DNA of 38,235 nt from Sulfidibacterium sp964549335 (lineage in GTDB: Bacteria; Bacteroidota; Bacteroidia; Bacteroidales; F082): contig CAZJUQ010000006.1 of NCBI GenBank assembly GCA_964549335.1, positions 1 to 38,235 of the forward strand. Reading direction: 5' to 3'. Position numbers and translations under genes: made by a program. Below, in pieces: positions 8,409 to 17,825 of this stretch (its first letter is position 1; each line of letters begins with the position of its first letter). Under the pieces are notes generated by a model. The model was not told the origin of the DNA, made no database searches, and saw only the letters and a program-made list of their open reading frames with translations.

Positions 8409-9395
8409 ATGAAAGTTATTAAGGGTATTGTTTTATTGAAGTTTCTGTTGATGTTTCCAGTTGTAATGTTTGCCGGATTGATTCCCGATACTGTAATTAA
8501 TAAAAACGGTGCCGATACCACAAAGGTAAAACATTGGAAACATAAAGCTTTATACACGTTCGGATTAAATCAAATGGCATTCTCGAATTGGGCGGCAGGG
8601 GGAGAAAGTTCTTTGTCGGCAAAAGCAACCACCGATTACGAACTTAAATACACAAAAAAACGTTTTACGTTCGACCATTCGGCAAAACTTGCTTTCGGTA
8701 TGGTGGGTTACATAGACAAACGGGTGGAAAAGACCGACGACAAACTTGACCTCTCTTTTGCCCTGAGCCATAAATGGCAAAAAAATCTCGATTTTACCGG
8801 TTTGATACTTTTTAAGTCGCAATTTGCCAACGGATATAAATATCCCGACGACTCAACTTTGATTTCATCTTTTATGGCTCCGGGATATTTGACGGTGTCG
8901 TTGGGTTTTAACTATAAACCCGTAAAAAAATTCCAGATATTTATGAGCCCCGTTGCGGGAAAGTTGATTTTGGTGATGAACAGGGAACTTGCGGACAAAG
9001 GCGCTTACGGAGTGAAAAAAGCCGAAGTGGATACCGCAGGTAATATATTGGTTCACGGACAAAGGTACAATGGAAAGTTGGGGTTGAATATAGTTACCTC
9101 ATACAAAGGAAAAATATCAAAAAATATTGATGTAAATACTGTGCTGAACCTGTATAACAACTACATAGACCCCGAAATATCTAACCGCTGGAATATTGAC
9201 GTGGATTGGGACAATAGATTTATTTTCAGTTTTAATAAGTTTTTTGCCACAATCCTCTATTTTCATCTTAAATACGACGACGATGCCGTGGTGCCGGTAT
9301 ATAAAATGGTTGACGGCGAAAAGGTAAAGGTATCGGAGAGCCCGAAGCTCCAGTTTAAAGAATCGATAGGCTTGAGTTTTACCTATAAAATTTAG
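8409..9395 (+). CDS. DUF3078 envelope protein
   Basis: A 328-residue exported protein of the Bacteroidota-specific DUF3078 family. After a signal peptide (hydrophobic to about residue 22) comes the family pattern FGLNQMAFSNWAAGGESSLS, followed by alternating hydrophobic/polar strands typical of an outer-membrane beta barrel. The C-terminus IGLSFTYKI resembles a barrel-closing strand. Function is unknown. The frame is open upstream to 8247, overlapping the peptidase stop, but the ATG at 8409 is followed directly by the signal peptide, so the shorter start is used. The 149-base gap before it holds only a weak A/T-rich hairpin. Confidence 0.88.
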   Translation: MKVIKGIVLLKFLLMFPVVMFAGLIPDTVINKNGADTTKVKHWKHKALYTFGLNQMAFSNWAAGGESSLSAKATTDYELKYTKKRFTFDHSAKLAFGMVGYIDKRVEKTDDKLDLSFALSHKWQKNLDFTGLILFKSQFANGYKYPDDSTLISSFMAPGYLTVSLGFNYKPVKKFQIFMSPVAGKLILVMNRELADKGAYGVKKAEVDTAGNILVHGQRYNGKLGLNIVTSYKGKISKNIDVNTVLNLYNNYIDPEISNRWNIDVDWDNRFIFSFNKFFATILYFHLKYDDDAVVPVYKMVDGEKVKVSESPKLQFKESIGLSFTYKI

Positions 9396-9446
9396 TAACC
9401 TTTTGAAATATATTAAGTAAAAAAGAAAGTGTTAACAATGTTTTTA

Positions 9447-9454
9447 TATATTTG
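9447..9454 (+). promoter_or_regulatory. Candidate -7 box for ugd
   Basis: TATATTTG matches TAnnTTTG and lies 23 bases before the ugd ATG in an A/T-rich gap. The -33 element is not clear. Confidence 0.45.
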
Positions 9455-9477
9455 AATATAATTAAAATTTAGAAATT

Positions 9478-10800
9478 ATGAATATAACAATGGTGGGTAC
9501 GGGTTATGTAGGTTTGGTAACCGGTGCCTGTTTTTCCGAGGTGGGTTTAAATGTAACCTGTGTTGATATTGATGAAAAAAAGATAGAAAATCTTAAAAAG
9601 GGAATACTCCCCATTTATGAACCGGGTTTGGAAGATTTGGTTGAAAGAAATGTGGAAAAGGGGAGATTGCATTTCAGTACAAAATTGTCGGAAGTCATCG
9701 ATGGAACCGATGTGGTTTTCGGTGCTGTGGGTACTCCCCCCGACGAAGACGGCAGTGCCGATTTGAAATACGTACTTGAAGTTGCCCGTGAAGTGGGACG
9801 GCACATGAAAAAATATATTTTAATGGTTACCAAAAGTACCGTTCCGGTTGGTACCGCCGAAAAAGTCAGAGCAGCTATCAAAGAAGAACTGGATAAACGT
9901 GGCGAGAATATCCCTTTTGATGTGGCTTCCAATCCCGAGTTTTTGAAAGAGGGTGCCGCAGTTGACGACTTTTTAAAACCCGACCGTATCGTTGTGGGGG
10001 TCGATTCCGATAAGGCTAAAACAATAATGGAAAAACTTTACAAACCTTTTACCATGAACGGTCATCCCGTAATTTTTATGGATATCGTTTCGGCCGAGAT
10101 GACAAAATATGCCGCTAACTCAATGCTTGCAACCAAAATCAGTTTTATGAACGATATTGCGAACCTTTGCGAGATTGTAGGTGCCGATGTTACCGCTGTT
10201 CGTAAAGGTATCGGTTCCGACAGGAGGATAGGACCCTATTTTATCTATCCCGGCACAGGTTACGGTGGCTCTTGTTTCCCGAAAGATGTTAAAGCTTTGA
10301 TAAAAACGGCCGAACAACACGGCTATCCCATGGAAGTGCTCGAAGCCGTTGAAAATGTTAACGAACGGCAAAAGGGAGTGCTCTTTGCAAAAGCAAAAAC
10401 TTATTTTAACGGCAACTTGAAAGGAAAAACATTCGGAATATGGGGACTCGCCTTTAAACCGCAAACCGACGATATGCGCGAAGCTCCCTCGCTTGTCATT
10501 ATTAAAAAACTTTTGGATGCCGGAGCAAAAGTTAAAGCTTACGACCCCGTAGCAAAACACGAAGCAAAACGTATTCTGGGCGATACCATCGAAATAGTCG
10601 ACGACCAATACGATGCAATTATCGACGCCGACGCACTTTTCCTTGTTACCGAATGGCCCGAATTTAAATTTCCCAATTTCAATGTGATAAAAAAATTACT
10701 GAAAACTCCCGTGATTTTCGACGGAAGAAACATATACGACCCCGGCGAACTGAAAGAAAAAGGTATAGATTATTTGGGAATAGGCCGTAAAAACATATAG
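9478..10800 (+). CDS. ugd: UDP-glucose 6-dehydrogenase
   Basis: Oxidises UDP-glucose to UDP-glucuronate with two NAD+, in the cytoplasm, supplying precursors for surface polysaccharide. The 440-residue length is typical. The N-terminal Rossmann motif is GTGYVGLVTGACF (residues 7-19). The catalytic Cys266 lies in GYGGSCFPKDV. The NAD-domain phrases TKSTVPVGT and NPEFLKEG and the C-terminal UDP-binding region GLAFKPQTDDMREAPS are all present. A hairpin follows the stop before the next gene, UDP-glucuronate decarboxylase, which would use its product. Confidence 0.97.
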   Translation: MNITMVGTGYVGLVTGACFSEVGLNVTCVDIDEKKIENLKKGILPIYEPGLEDLVERNVEKGRLHFSTKLSEVIDGTDVVFGAVGTPPDEDGSADLKYVLEVAREVGRHMKKYILMVTKSTVPVGTAEKVRAAIKEELDKRGENIPFDVASNPEFLKEGAAVDDFLKPDRIVVGVDSDKAKTIMEKLYKPFTMNGHPVIFMDIVSAEMTKYAANSMLATKISFMNDIANLCEIVGADVTAVRKGIGSDRRIGPYFIYPGTGYGGSCFPKDVKALIKTAEQHGYPMEVLEAVENVNERQKGVLFAKAKTYFNGNLKGKTFGIWGLAFKPQTDDMREAPSLVIIKKLLDAGAKVKAYDPVAKHEAKRILGDTIEIVDDQYDAIIDADALFLVTEWPEFKFPNFNVIKKLLKTPVIFDGRNIYDPGELKEKGIDYLGIGRKNI

Positions 10801-10817
10801 AGTGTAATAAACTTTTG

Positions 10818-10851
10818 AAATGTCCCCTGACGGTTAATGGGGACATTTTTT
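10818..10851 (+). terminator. Intrinsic terminator after ugd
   Basis: A perfect 10-base stem pairs AAATGTCCCC (10818-10827) with GGGGACATTT (10839-10848) around an 11-base loop, followed by a T-run. It lies between ugd and the UDP-xylose synthase gene, so ugd may be transcribed apart from the downstream genes or the hairpin may only attenuate read-through. Confidence 0.85.
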
Positions 10852-10868
10852 AATTAAAAAATTTGCTT

Positions 10869-11813
10869 ATGAAACGTATTCTCGTTACCGGTGGTGCCGG
10901 TTTTGTAGGTTCGCATCTTTGCGAGCGCCTTTTGAAAGAAGGCAATGAGGTGATTTCGTTGGATAATTACTTTACAGGACAAAAACGTAATATTGTTCAC
11001 CTTATGGACAACCCCTACTTTGAAGTTGTACGTCACGATGTTACCATGCCCTTTTTTATTGAAGTTGACGAAATTTACAACCTCGCCTGTCCGGCTTCGC
11101 CTGTACATTATCAGTACAATCCTATTAAAACCGTTAAAACATCGGTAATGGGGGCAATTAACATGCTTGGACTTGCCAAACGTATTAAAGCAAAAATTTT
11201 ACAGGCTTCCACAAGCGAAGTTTACGGCGACCCCCAGGTACACCCTCAAGTGGAAAGCTACTGGGGGCATGTAAACCCCATAGGACTACGCTCATGCTAC
11301 GACGAAGGTAAACGTGTTGCCGAAACATTGTTTATGAATTATCATCATCAAAACAATGTGCGCATCAAAATAATCAGAATATTCAACACTTACGGAACAC
11401 GTATGCATCCCAACGACGGCAGGGTGGTATCCAATTTTATTATTCAGGCTCTTAAGGGTGAAAATATTACGGTTTACGGCAAAGGCGACCAAACCCGCAG
11501 TTTTCAATATGTTGACGACTTGATAAACGGTATGCTTAAAATGATGGATTCTCCCGATGAATTTACCGGACCCGTTAACATTGGTAACCCCGGCGAATTT
11601 AAAATTTTGGAACTTGCCGAAAAGGTTATTGAACTCACCGGAAGCAAATCGAAAATAGTTTTTAAACCTTTACCTTCTGACGACCCAATGCAGCGTAAAC
11701 CGGATATAAGCCTTGCCAAAGAAAAACTTAACTGGGAACCTGAAATTCCTCTTGAGCAAGGATTGAAAAAGACCATAGAATATTTTGACAATTTGCTGAA
11801 AGAAGGAATATGA
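10869..11813 (+). CDS. uxs: UDP-glucuronate decarboxylase (UDP-xylose synthase)
   Basis: An extended short-chain dehydrogenase that converts UDP-glucuronate to UDP-xylose. The 314-residue protein has the NAD-binding motif GGAGFVG (residues 8-14), the family signatures NLACPASP and ASTSEVYGDP (with Glu117), and the YxxxK pair Tyr144/Lys148 in SCYDEGKR. NTYGTRMHPNDGRVVSNF and RSFQYVDDL also match bacterial and plant UXS enzymes. The start is the ATG at 10869; a TTG six bases earlier is not needed. It follows ugd, which makes its substrate, and its stop overlaps the rfbD start by four bases (ATGA), implying coupled translation. Confidence 0.95.
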   Translation: MKRILVTGGAGFVGSHLCERLLKEGNEVISLDNYFTGQKRNIVHLMDNPYFEVVRHDVTMPFFIEVDEIYNLACPASPVHYQYNPIKTVKTSVMGAINMLGLAKRIKAKILQASTSEVYGDPQVHPQVESYWGHVNPIGLRSCYDEGKRVAETLFMNYHHQNNVRIKIIRIFNTYGTRMHPNDGRVVSNFIIQALKGENITVYGKGDQTRSFQYVDDLINGMLKMMDSPDEFTGPVNIGNPGEFKILELAEKVIELTGSKSKIVFKPLPSDDPMQRKPDISLAKEKLNWEPEIPLEQGLKKTIEYFDNLLKEGI

Positions 11814-12667
11814 AAATCTTGGTAACAGGAAGCAACGGCCAATTGGGTTCGGAAATAAAAACACTTTCGGGCAATTATCCCGGCTTCGATTTTGTTTTTA
11901 CCGATGTGGACGAACTTGATTTAACCGCCGGTGAGAGTGTCTTTTCTTTCTTCGATAACGGAAAATTTGATGTTTGTATAAATTGTGCCGCATACACAGC
12001 CGTTGATAAAGCCGAAGACGAAGAACATTTGGCTGAACTTGTTAATGCCACCGCGGCAGGTTATCTTGCGGAAGCATGTTCGCGGCATAATGCACTTCTC
12101 GTTCATATCTCCACCGATTATGTTTTTGACGGAACAAATTACAAACCGTATGTCGAAACCGACACCCCTTCGCCAAACTCTTCGTACGGCAGATCGAAAC
12201 TCCACGGCGAAAAACAAGTGTCGGAAAAAGCAAAAAAATGGTTGATTTTCAGAACCGCCTGGCTCTATTCTAAATACGGAAATAATTTTGTGAAAACAAT
12301 GTTGCGTTTGGGAAAAGAACGTGACGAACTGGGTGTGGTTGTTGACCAGATAGGTACACCTACGGCGGCAACCGATTTGGCAAAGGCAATTCTGGACGTT
12401 ATCAAATCAAACGGCAATAAACCCATTGCTGAAATTTATCATTACAGCAACGAAGGTGTTATAAGTTGGTACGATTTTGCAATGGCAATAATGGATGAAG
12501 CCGGATTAAAATGCAAAGTGAAAGCCATAGAATCCAAAGATTTTCCCGCAAAAGCAAACCGCCCGTATTACAGCGTGCTTAACAAAAGAAAGATAAAATC
12601 GGATTTCGGAGTGAAAGTGCCCTATTGGTTAGATAGTTTGAAAGAAACAATTAAAAATATAAAGTGA
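11810..12667 (+). CDS. rfbD: dTDP-4-dehydrorhamnose reductase
   Basis: The last enzyme of dTDP-L-rhamnose synthesis, reducing dTDP-4-keto-L-rhamnose with NAD(P)H. The 285-residue protein has the motif GSNGQLGSE near residue 7, NCAAYTAVDKAEDE, STDYVFDGT, and the YxxxK pair Tyr126/Lys130 in SSYGRSKLHGEK. The C-terminal RPYYSVLNKRKIK also fits RmlD. It overlaps uxs by ATGA and ends at the phosphohexomutase start. The other rhamnose genes (rfbA, rfbB, rfbC) are not in the window, so either they lie elsewhere or this reductase serves another 4-keto sugar. Confidence 0.93.
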   Translation: MKILVTGSNGQLGSEIKTLSGNYPGFDFVFTDVDELDLTAGESVFSFFDNGKFDVCINCAAYTAVDKAEDEEHLAELVNATAAGYLAEACSRHNALLVHISTDYVFDGTNYKPYVETDTPSPNSSYGRSKLHGEKQVSEKAKKWLIFRTAWLYSKYGNNFVKTMLRLGKERDELGVVVDQIGTPTAATDLAKAILDVIKSNGNKPIAEIYHYSNEGVISWYDFAMAIMDEAGLKCKVKAIESKDFPAKANRPYYSVLNKRKIKSDFGVKVPYWLDSLKETIKNIK

Positions 12668-14403
12668 TGAGCGCTAAAATAGATCAAGATGTATTGAAAA
12701 AGGCAAATGCATGGTTAAACGGCAATTATGACCAAGAGACCAAAAATGCCATTAAAAATATGTTGGAAAATGACCCCGACGAATTGGTGGAATCTTTTTA
12801 CAAGGATTTGGAATTCGGTACGGGAGGGTTGCGCGGTATAATGGGAGTGGGCTCCAACCGTATGAATAAATATACTGTTGGCGCTGCAACACAAGGGTTT
12901 ACAAATTACCTTAAAAAGAATTTCCCCGGTTTAAAGCAGATAAAAGTGGCAATTGCTCACGATTCGAGAAATAACAGCAGGTATTTTGCCCAAATTACCG
13001 CAGATGTTTTTTCGGCAAACGGAATAAAAGTTTTCCTTTTTGAAGATTTGCGCCCCACGCCCGAACTCTCCTTTGCCATCCGGCATCTGGAATGTCAGGG
13101 GGGAATTGTTATAACCGCTTCGCATAACCCTAAGGAATACAACGGTTACAAAGCCTATTGGAGCGACGGCGGTCAACTTATTAGCCCTCACGACAAGAAT
13201 GTAATTGCCGAAGTGAATAAAATTGTTTCGGTGGATGAAATAAAATTTAAAGGCGATAAATCGCTTATCCAAATAATAGGTAAAGAGGTTGACGAAGTCT
13301 ATTTAAGGAAAATTAAAGAGCTTTCGCTTTCGCCCGGTGTTATAAAACGGAACGCAGGGTTCAAAATAGTTTATACCCCTTTGCACGGAACGGGAATCAC
13401 TCTTGTGCCCGAAGTGTTGAAAAAGTTCGGCTTTACCAACGTTACAATAGTGGAAGAACAGGCTGTCCCTGACGGTGATTTCCCAACGGTAAAATCGCCC
13501 AACCCCGAAGAACCTGCAGCTCTTGAACTGGCTATCGAAAAAGCAAAACAAACCGGTGCCGACCTCGTCATGGCTACCGACCCCGACGGCGACCGTGTAG
13601 GTATTGCAGTGCGTAACGGCGACGGTTTTTTGTTGCTTAACGGAAATCAAGCCGCAAGTTTGCTTATAAACTATCTTTTGACTAAGTGGAACGAAAACGG
13701 AAAACTTACCGGAAACGAATTTATTGTTAAAACAATAGTTACCTCCGAACTCTTGTTCGATATTGCCGACAAATACAATATAGAACATTACGACGTACTT
13801 ACCGGATTTAAATATATTGCCGATATTATTAAAAGATTTGAAGGAAAGAAAAAATTTATCGGCGGTGGCGAAGAGAGTTACGGATATTTGGTCGGCGATT
13901 TTGTGCGCGATAAAGATGCCGTTATATCTTGTGCCATGATTGCTGAAACTGCCGTTTGGGCGGCTGACAAAGGTGTTTCGATGCTTGATATGCTGAAAGA
14001 TCTTTATATGGAGTTCGGTTTTTACAAAGAAAAACTTATTTCTATTGTAAGAAAAGGAAAAGCGGGTGCCGAAGAGATTAAAAAGATAATGGACGATTTC
14101 CGCTCCAATCCTCCCGCAAAACTCGACGGCTCGCCCGTGGTTGTAATAAAAGATTATCAAAGCGGTATCAGTAAAAACCTGATTACAGGCGAAGAAACAA
14201 CTATCGATTTGCCCAAATCGAACGTTTTACAGTTCTTTACTCAAGACGGAAGCAAAGTAAGCGTAAGACCTTCGGGTACCGAACCGAAAATAAAATTCTA
14301 TTTCGGCATTAAAGGAAAACTCGACAACCGCAACGATTTTGAAAAAGTAAATAACGAACTTTCGGCGAAAATTGACAGAATAGTGGGCGAATTGGGATTG
14401 TAA
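12667..14403 (+). CDS. Phosphohexomutase (phosphoglucomutase / phosphomannomutase)
   Basis: Interconverts hexose 1- and 6-phosphates, feeding glucose 1-phosphate into UDP- and dTDP-sugar synthesis. The 578-residue product belongs to the longer alpha-D-phosphohexomutase group (PgcA-like). Key sites in order are the phosphoserine Ser152 in TASHNPKEYNGYK, the Mg2+ loop DPDGDR starting at Asp305, the sugar-specificity loop GGEESYGY, and the phosphate-binding RPSGTEPKIKFY near the C-terminus. A GTG at 12664 precedes the ATG at 12667; the ATG is preferred. Its first base is the last base of the rfbD stop, so it belongs to the same operon. Glucose versus mannose preference cannot be settled by eye. 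Confidence 0.95.
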   Translation: MSAKIDQDVLKKANAWLNGNYDQETKNAIKNMLENDPDELVESFYKDLEFGTGGLRGIMGVGSNRMNKYTVGAATQGFTNYLKKNFPGLKQIKVAIAHDSRNNSRYFAQITADVFSANGIKVFLFEDLRPTPELSFAIRHLECQGGIVITASHNPKEYNGYKAYWSDGGQLISPHDKNVIAEVNKIVSVDEIKFKGDKSLIQIIGKEVDEVYLRKIKELSLSPGVIKRNAGFKIVYTPLHGTGITLVPEVLKKFGFTNVTIVEEQAVPDGDFPTVKSPNPEEPAALELAIEKAKQTGADLVMATDPDGDRVGIAVRNGDGFLLLNGNQAASLLINYLLTKWNENGKLTGNEFIVKTIVTSELLFDIADKYNIEHYDVLTGFKYIADIIKRFEGKKKFIGGGEESYGYLVGDFVRDKDAVISCAMIAETAVWAADKGVSMLDMLKDLYMEFGFYKEKLISIVRKGKAGAEEIKKIMDDFRSNPPAKLDGSPVVVIKDYQSGISKNLITGEETTIDLPKSNVLQFFTQDGSKVSVRPSGTEPKIKFYFGIKGKLDNRNDFEKVNNELSAKIDRIVGELGL

Positions 14404-14701
14404 AACCTTACGGCTACAATTGAAAATAACAATCCCGGTTGTAAACGGTTCGGCAAAATTATACCGGATTTACCGTATTATCCCGCACTGTTCTGTTGTT
14501 GCCCGTTTTGATGTTGTTTTCTACGATAACCGCTACTGAAAATTTTTTACCCGTATAAAAAACACTTTGATATTTATGTTATGACACCGGCGGTTGCACC
14601 GTAAAATTTCATTACACTATTTGAAAATAAAATTTTATAGATTTAGACTTAATAAAAATTGTTTTAATTGTCAAAAACAGACTATTTTTGCAAAAAAAAT
14701 T
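14404..14701. other. Intergenic region between the phosphohexomutase and DUF5063 genes
   Basis: About 300 bases with no credible coding sequence in any frame. The first half is mixed composition with only weak short inverted repeats and no strong terminator. The second half becomes very A/T-rich and contains the promoter-like elements of the DUF5063 gene (see 14659-14690). Confidence 0.6.
14659..14690 (+). promoter_or_regulatory. Bacteroidota-type promoter for DUF5063-feoAB
   Basis: A -33 TTG at 14659-14661 and a -7 box TATTTTTG at 14683-14690 followed by C, with a 21-base spacer. The -7 box ends only 11 bases before the ATG at 14702, so the leader would be very short. It also rules against upstream in-frame starts such as 14594. 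Confidence 0.6.
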
Positions 14702-15259
14702 ATGAGTATTCAACACGACGATATAACCATAAAAAAGCCGGTACTCGAAATGCTTACAGTGGCAAATGAGTACTGTTATTATTTCGACAGGATAGAGAAT
14801 AAGGAGCCTCTTGAAATTATTGAGTTTGTTTACCGTGTTGCGCCGTTGTTATATTTAAAAGGGACATTGGTACCCGAAACCGTGGTTGAAAACCCCGAAC
14901 TTAACGAGCGTTATGTAACTCCGGAGCAATGGGAGACGTTGTTTTACGCTTTGCGCGAGAAGTTCGGTTACAAAGATGAATTTTGGATAATAGACCCGCA
15001 ATACGTTAACGAGAACGAACCTTTAAAAGCAAGTTTGTCGGAGAACATTTGCGACATATACCAGGATATGAAAGATTTCGTACTGCTGTATCAAAAAAAC
15101 ACGCTTGCGGCACGTCAAAATGCAGTGCACGAAATACGAAGACTTTTTGCCGTACACTGGGGTTACAGAATTACAAACATGATGCCCAAAATTCATTACC
15201 TGATGCACGAAAACGAAGCGGAGCCCCCCGAGTTTTTAAAAACCCTCGATATGTATTGA
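14702..15259 (+). CDS. DUF5063 protein
   Basis: A 185-residue, soluble, mostly helical protein with no signal peptide. The opening MSIQHDDITIKKPVLEMLTVANEYCYYFD and the later VYRVAPLLYLKG and HWGYRITNMMPKIHYLM match DUF5063, a family of unknown function widespread in Bacteroidales. The frame opens further upstream (to 14594), but that extension is A/T-rich, un-protein-like and would start before the promoter. It lies 41 bases upstream of feoAB on the same strand and probably shares its transcript; the link to iron uptake is positional only. Confidence 0.85.
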   Translation: MSIQHDDITIKKPVLEMLTVANEYCYYFDRIENKEPLEIIEFVYRVAPLLYLKGTLVPETVVENPELNERYVTPEQWETLFYALREKFGYKDEFWIIDPQYVNENEPLKASLSENICDIYQDMKDFVLLYQKNTLAARQNAVHEIRRLFAVHWGYRITNMMPKIHYLMHENEAEPPEFLKTLDMY

Positions 15260-15300
15260 CGGCAGAACTTTTATTAACATTCCTGAAAAAAACATCAACA

Positions 15301-17820
15301 ATGACACTGGCGGATTTAAAAAACGGGGAAAAAGCGATAATAGTTAAGGTGAAAGGACGCGGAGCTTTCCGCAAACGTATTATCGAGATGGGGTTTGTTG
15401 TGGGCAAACAGGTAATAGTGGTTCGAAATGCACCTCTTAAAGACCCGATAGAGTATAACATTATGGGTTACGAAGTTTCGTTGCGACGGAGCGAAGCTTT
15501 GCTCATTGAGGTTACGAAAGATTTTACAAAACAAGGTAACGGGAATTTTGAGGGGACATTTGAACTTGAGCATGCCCTGAATATTGCAAAACACCCCATA
15601 ACGCGCACCATCAATGTTGCTCTTGTAGGCAATCCCAACAGCGGAAAAACCACACTATTCAATTCTATATCTCACTCGAAAGAAAAGACGGGTAATTACG
15701 GAGGTGTAACAATCGATGCCAAAGAAGCCACATTCAACTATAAAGGTTATAAATTTGTTCTTGTCGATTTGCCGGGAACATATTCTATAACAAGTTACAC
15801 TCCCGAAGAACTATACGTACGGGACCACATAATAAATCAACTGCCCGATGTAATACTTAATGTTGTGGATACTTCCAATTTGGAGCGCAACCTGTACCTA
15901 ACCACACAACTTATCGATATGGATATGAAAGTGGTGATGGCACTTAACATGTGGGACGAATTTATTGCCACCGGCGACAAGTTCGATTATATGTCGCTTG
16001 CCAAAATGATAGGGATTCCAATGGTTCCTACGGTAGGTTCGAGGGGTAAAGGCCTCGATGAACTTTTTGATAAGATAATAAGTGTTTTTGAAGATCGTGA
16101 ACCCATTGTACGCCACATTCATATCAATTACGGCAAACGTATCGAACTTTCCATAAAAGTTTTGCAGAATGTAATAAATGTTCCGGGAAACGAAGAGCTT
16201 ACCTCCAAAATATCTCCCCGCTATCTGTCGCTAAAGCTTCTTGAGGGTGATGCCCAGGAGATAAAAAGGGTAAAAGAGTATTGTGTCAATGCCGATGAAA
16301 TTCTGGAACTTGCACGGAAAGAGGCTTCGGTGAACGAAAAACTGCGCAACGAAACAATGGAAACCGTTATTACCGACGCTAAGTACGGTTTCGTAGAGGG
16401 GGCATTGCGCGAAACATACAAAAAGTCGGACGGTAAAGAGAACAAAATTACCCGTAGCCGTATTATCGACGCAATTGTTACCGACAAAATATTGAGTTAT
16501 CCCATCTTTTTGTTTGCCATGTGGATAACTTTTCAGGCTACATTTTACCTTGGCGATTATCCTATGCAATGGATTGGAGCACTGTTCGAATGGATAGGCG
16601 AGTTCTTTAACAGAATATTGCCCGACAACGCTTTTCGGCACCTGTTGGTCGACGGTATAATAGGCGGTGTGGGCGGAGTTATTGTCTTTTTGCCCAATAT
16701 TTTAATTCTGTTTTTCTTTATCACTTTAATGGAAGCATCGGGTTATATGGCTCGTGTGGCTTTTATTGTTGATAAGCTGATGCATAAAATAGGACTGCAC
16801 GGCAAATCGTTTATACCCATGTTAATGGGTTTCGGCTGTAATGTGCCTGCAATAATGGCTACACGTACCATCGAAAACAAGAACGACCGTCTGGTTACAA
16901 TGCTTATTATTCCTTTTATGTCGTGCAGTGCGCGGTATCCGGTATATGTGTTGGTAATAAACGCATTTTTCCCTTCGTACAGGGGTACCATTTTATTCGG
17001 AATATATCTTTTCGGAATATTTTTGGCAGGAATAGTTGCATGGATATTCAAAAAGACACTTTTTAAAGTAAACACCATTCCTTTTGTAATGGAATTGCCG
17101 CCATACCGTAAACCCCGTTTTTCATCTATTTTGAAACAAACATGGTTCAAAGGTGAGCAATACCTGAAAAAGATGGGAACGGTGATATTGTTTGCCTCAA
17201 TGATAGTTTGGGCTTTGGGTTATTTCCCTTTGGGGGAAAAATATGACAAAGAGTTTGAAAAAAAGGTAAATGCAACCCAACGGGAGTACAGTTTAAAACT
17301 TTCAAACCCTTCTTTGTCGGATGTGCAAGCCGCGGAATTGATGGCTGAAAAAGAGAAAATCATTAAGGGGTACGACATACAAAGAGCTTCGTTAAAACGC
17401 GAGAACTCTTTTATTGGCCGCATAGGAAAATTTGTTGAACCTGTAATCCGTCCGCTTGGATTTGAATGGCGTATGGGAGTGTCGCTTATTGCGGGCTCGG
17501 CTGCCAAAGAGATTGTGGTAAGTACCATGGGAGTCCTCTTCCCTGATAATCCCGGTGAAAACACAAGCCTGTCGGAAAGGTTGAAAAAAAGCAAATACAA
17601 TACGGGACCAAAAGCAGGAAAACCTGTTTTTACTCCGCTGGTGGCACTTTCGTTCATGCTTTTTATTTTGATATATTTCCCTTGTGTTGCCGTTGTCGCA
17701 GCCATTAAAAACGAATCGGGCAACTGGAAATGGTCGCTCTTTTTGGTTACTTATACTACAACGTTGGCTTGGATTATTTCGTTTTTAACATATCAAACGG
17801 GTTTGTTGCTCGGATACTGA
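15301..17820 (+). CDS. feoB: Fused FeoA-FeoB ferrous iron transporter
   Basis: An inner-membrane Fe(II) permease of 839 residues. Residues 1-75 are a FeoA (SH3-like) domain (MTLADLKNGEKAIIVKV ... GYEVSLRRSEALLIEV). A G domain follows with G1 GNPNSGKTT (110-118), G3 DLPGTYS (from Asp156) and G4 NMWD (from Asn216). The membrane part from about residue 390 carries the Gate motifs, including GFGCNVPAIMATRT and FIPFMSCSARYPVY-type sequence with the conserved Cys. The end is GSAAKEIVVSTMGVLF and a final helix. The frame extends upstream into the DUF5063 gene, but the ATG at 15301 opens exactly at the FeoA domain. FeoA-FeoB fusion is common in Bacteroidota. Confidence 0.97.
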   Translation: MTLADLKNGEKAIIVKVKGRGAFRKRIIEMGFVVGKQVIVVRNAPLKDPIEYNIMGYEVSLRRSEALLIEVTKDFTKQGNGNFEGTFELEHALNIAKHPITRTINVALVGNPNSGKTTLFNSISHSKEKTGNYGGVTIDAKEATFNYKGYKFVLVDLPGTYSITSYTPEELYVRDHIINQLPDVILNVVDTSNLERNLYLTTQLIDMDMKVVMALNMWDEFIATGDKFDYMSLAKMIGIPMVPTVGSRGKGLDELFDKIISVFEDREPIVRHIHINYGKRIELSIKVLQNVINVPGNEELTSKISPRYLSLKLLEGDAQEIKRVKEYCVNADEILELARKEASVNEKLRNETMETVITDAKYGFVEGALRETYKKSDGKENKITRSRIIDAIVTDKILSYPIFLFAMWITFQATFYLGDYPMQWIGALFEWIGEFFNRILPDNAFRHLLVDGIIGGVGGVIVFLPNILILFFFITLMEASGYMARVAFIVDKLMHKIGLHGKSFIPMLMGFGCNVPAIMATRTIENKNDRLVTMLIIPFMSCSARYPVYVLVINAFFPSYRGTILFGIYLFGIFLAGIVAWIFKKTLFKVNTIPFVMELPPYRKPRFSSILKQTWFKGEQYLKKMGTVILFASMIVWALGYFPLGEKYDKEFEKKVNATQREYSLKLSNPSLSDVQAAELMAEKEKIIKGYDIQRASLKRENSFIGRIGKFVEPVIRPLGFEWRMGVSLIAGSAAKEIVVSTMGVLFPDNPGENTSLSERLKKSKYNTGPKAGKPVFTPLVALSFMLFILIYFPCVAVVAAIKNESGNWKWSLFLVTYTTTLAWIISFLTYQTGLLLGY

Positions 17821-17825
17821 TTACA

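Noticed and set aside
13303..14160. Long open frame (285 codons) on the minus strand inside the phosphohexomutase gene
   Set aside because: It lies wholly antisense to a clear enzyme with all its motifs, and its translation is rich in Phe, Asn and His with no domain pattern, as expected of a shadow frame.
15049..15300. N-terminal extension of 84 codons on FeoA-FeoB
   Set aside because: It overlaps the DUF5063 coding region in another frame and is unlike FeoA; the ATG at 15301 starts exactly at the FeoA domain.
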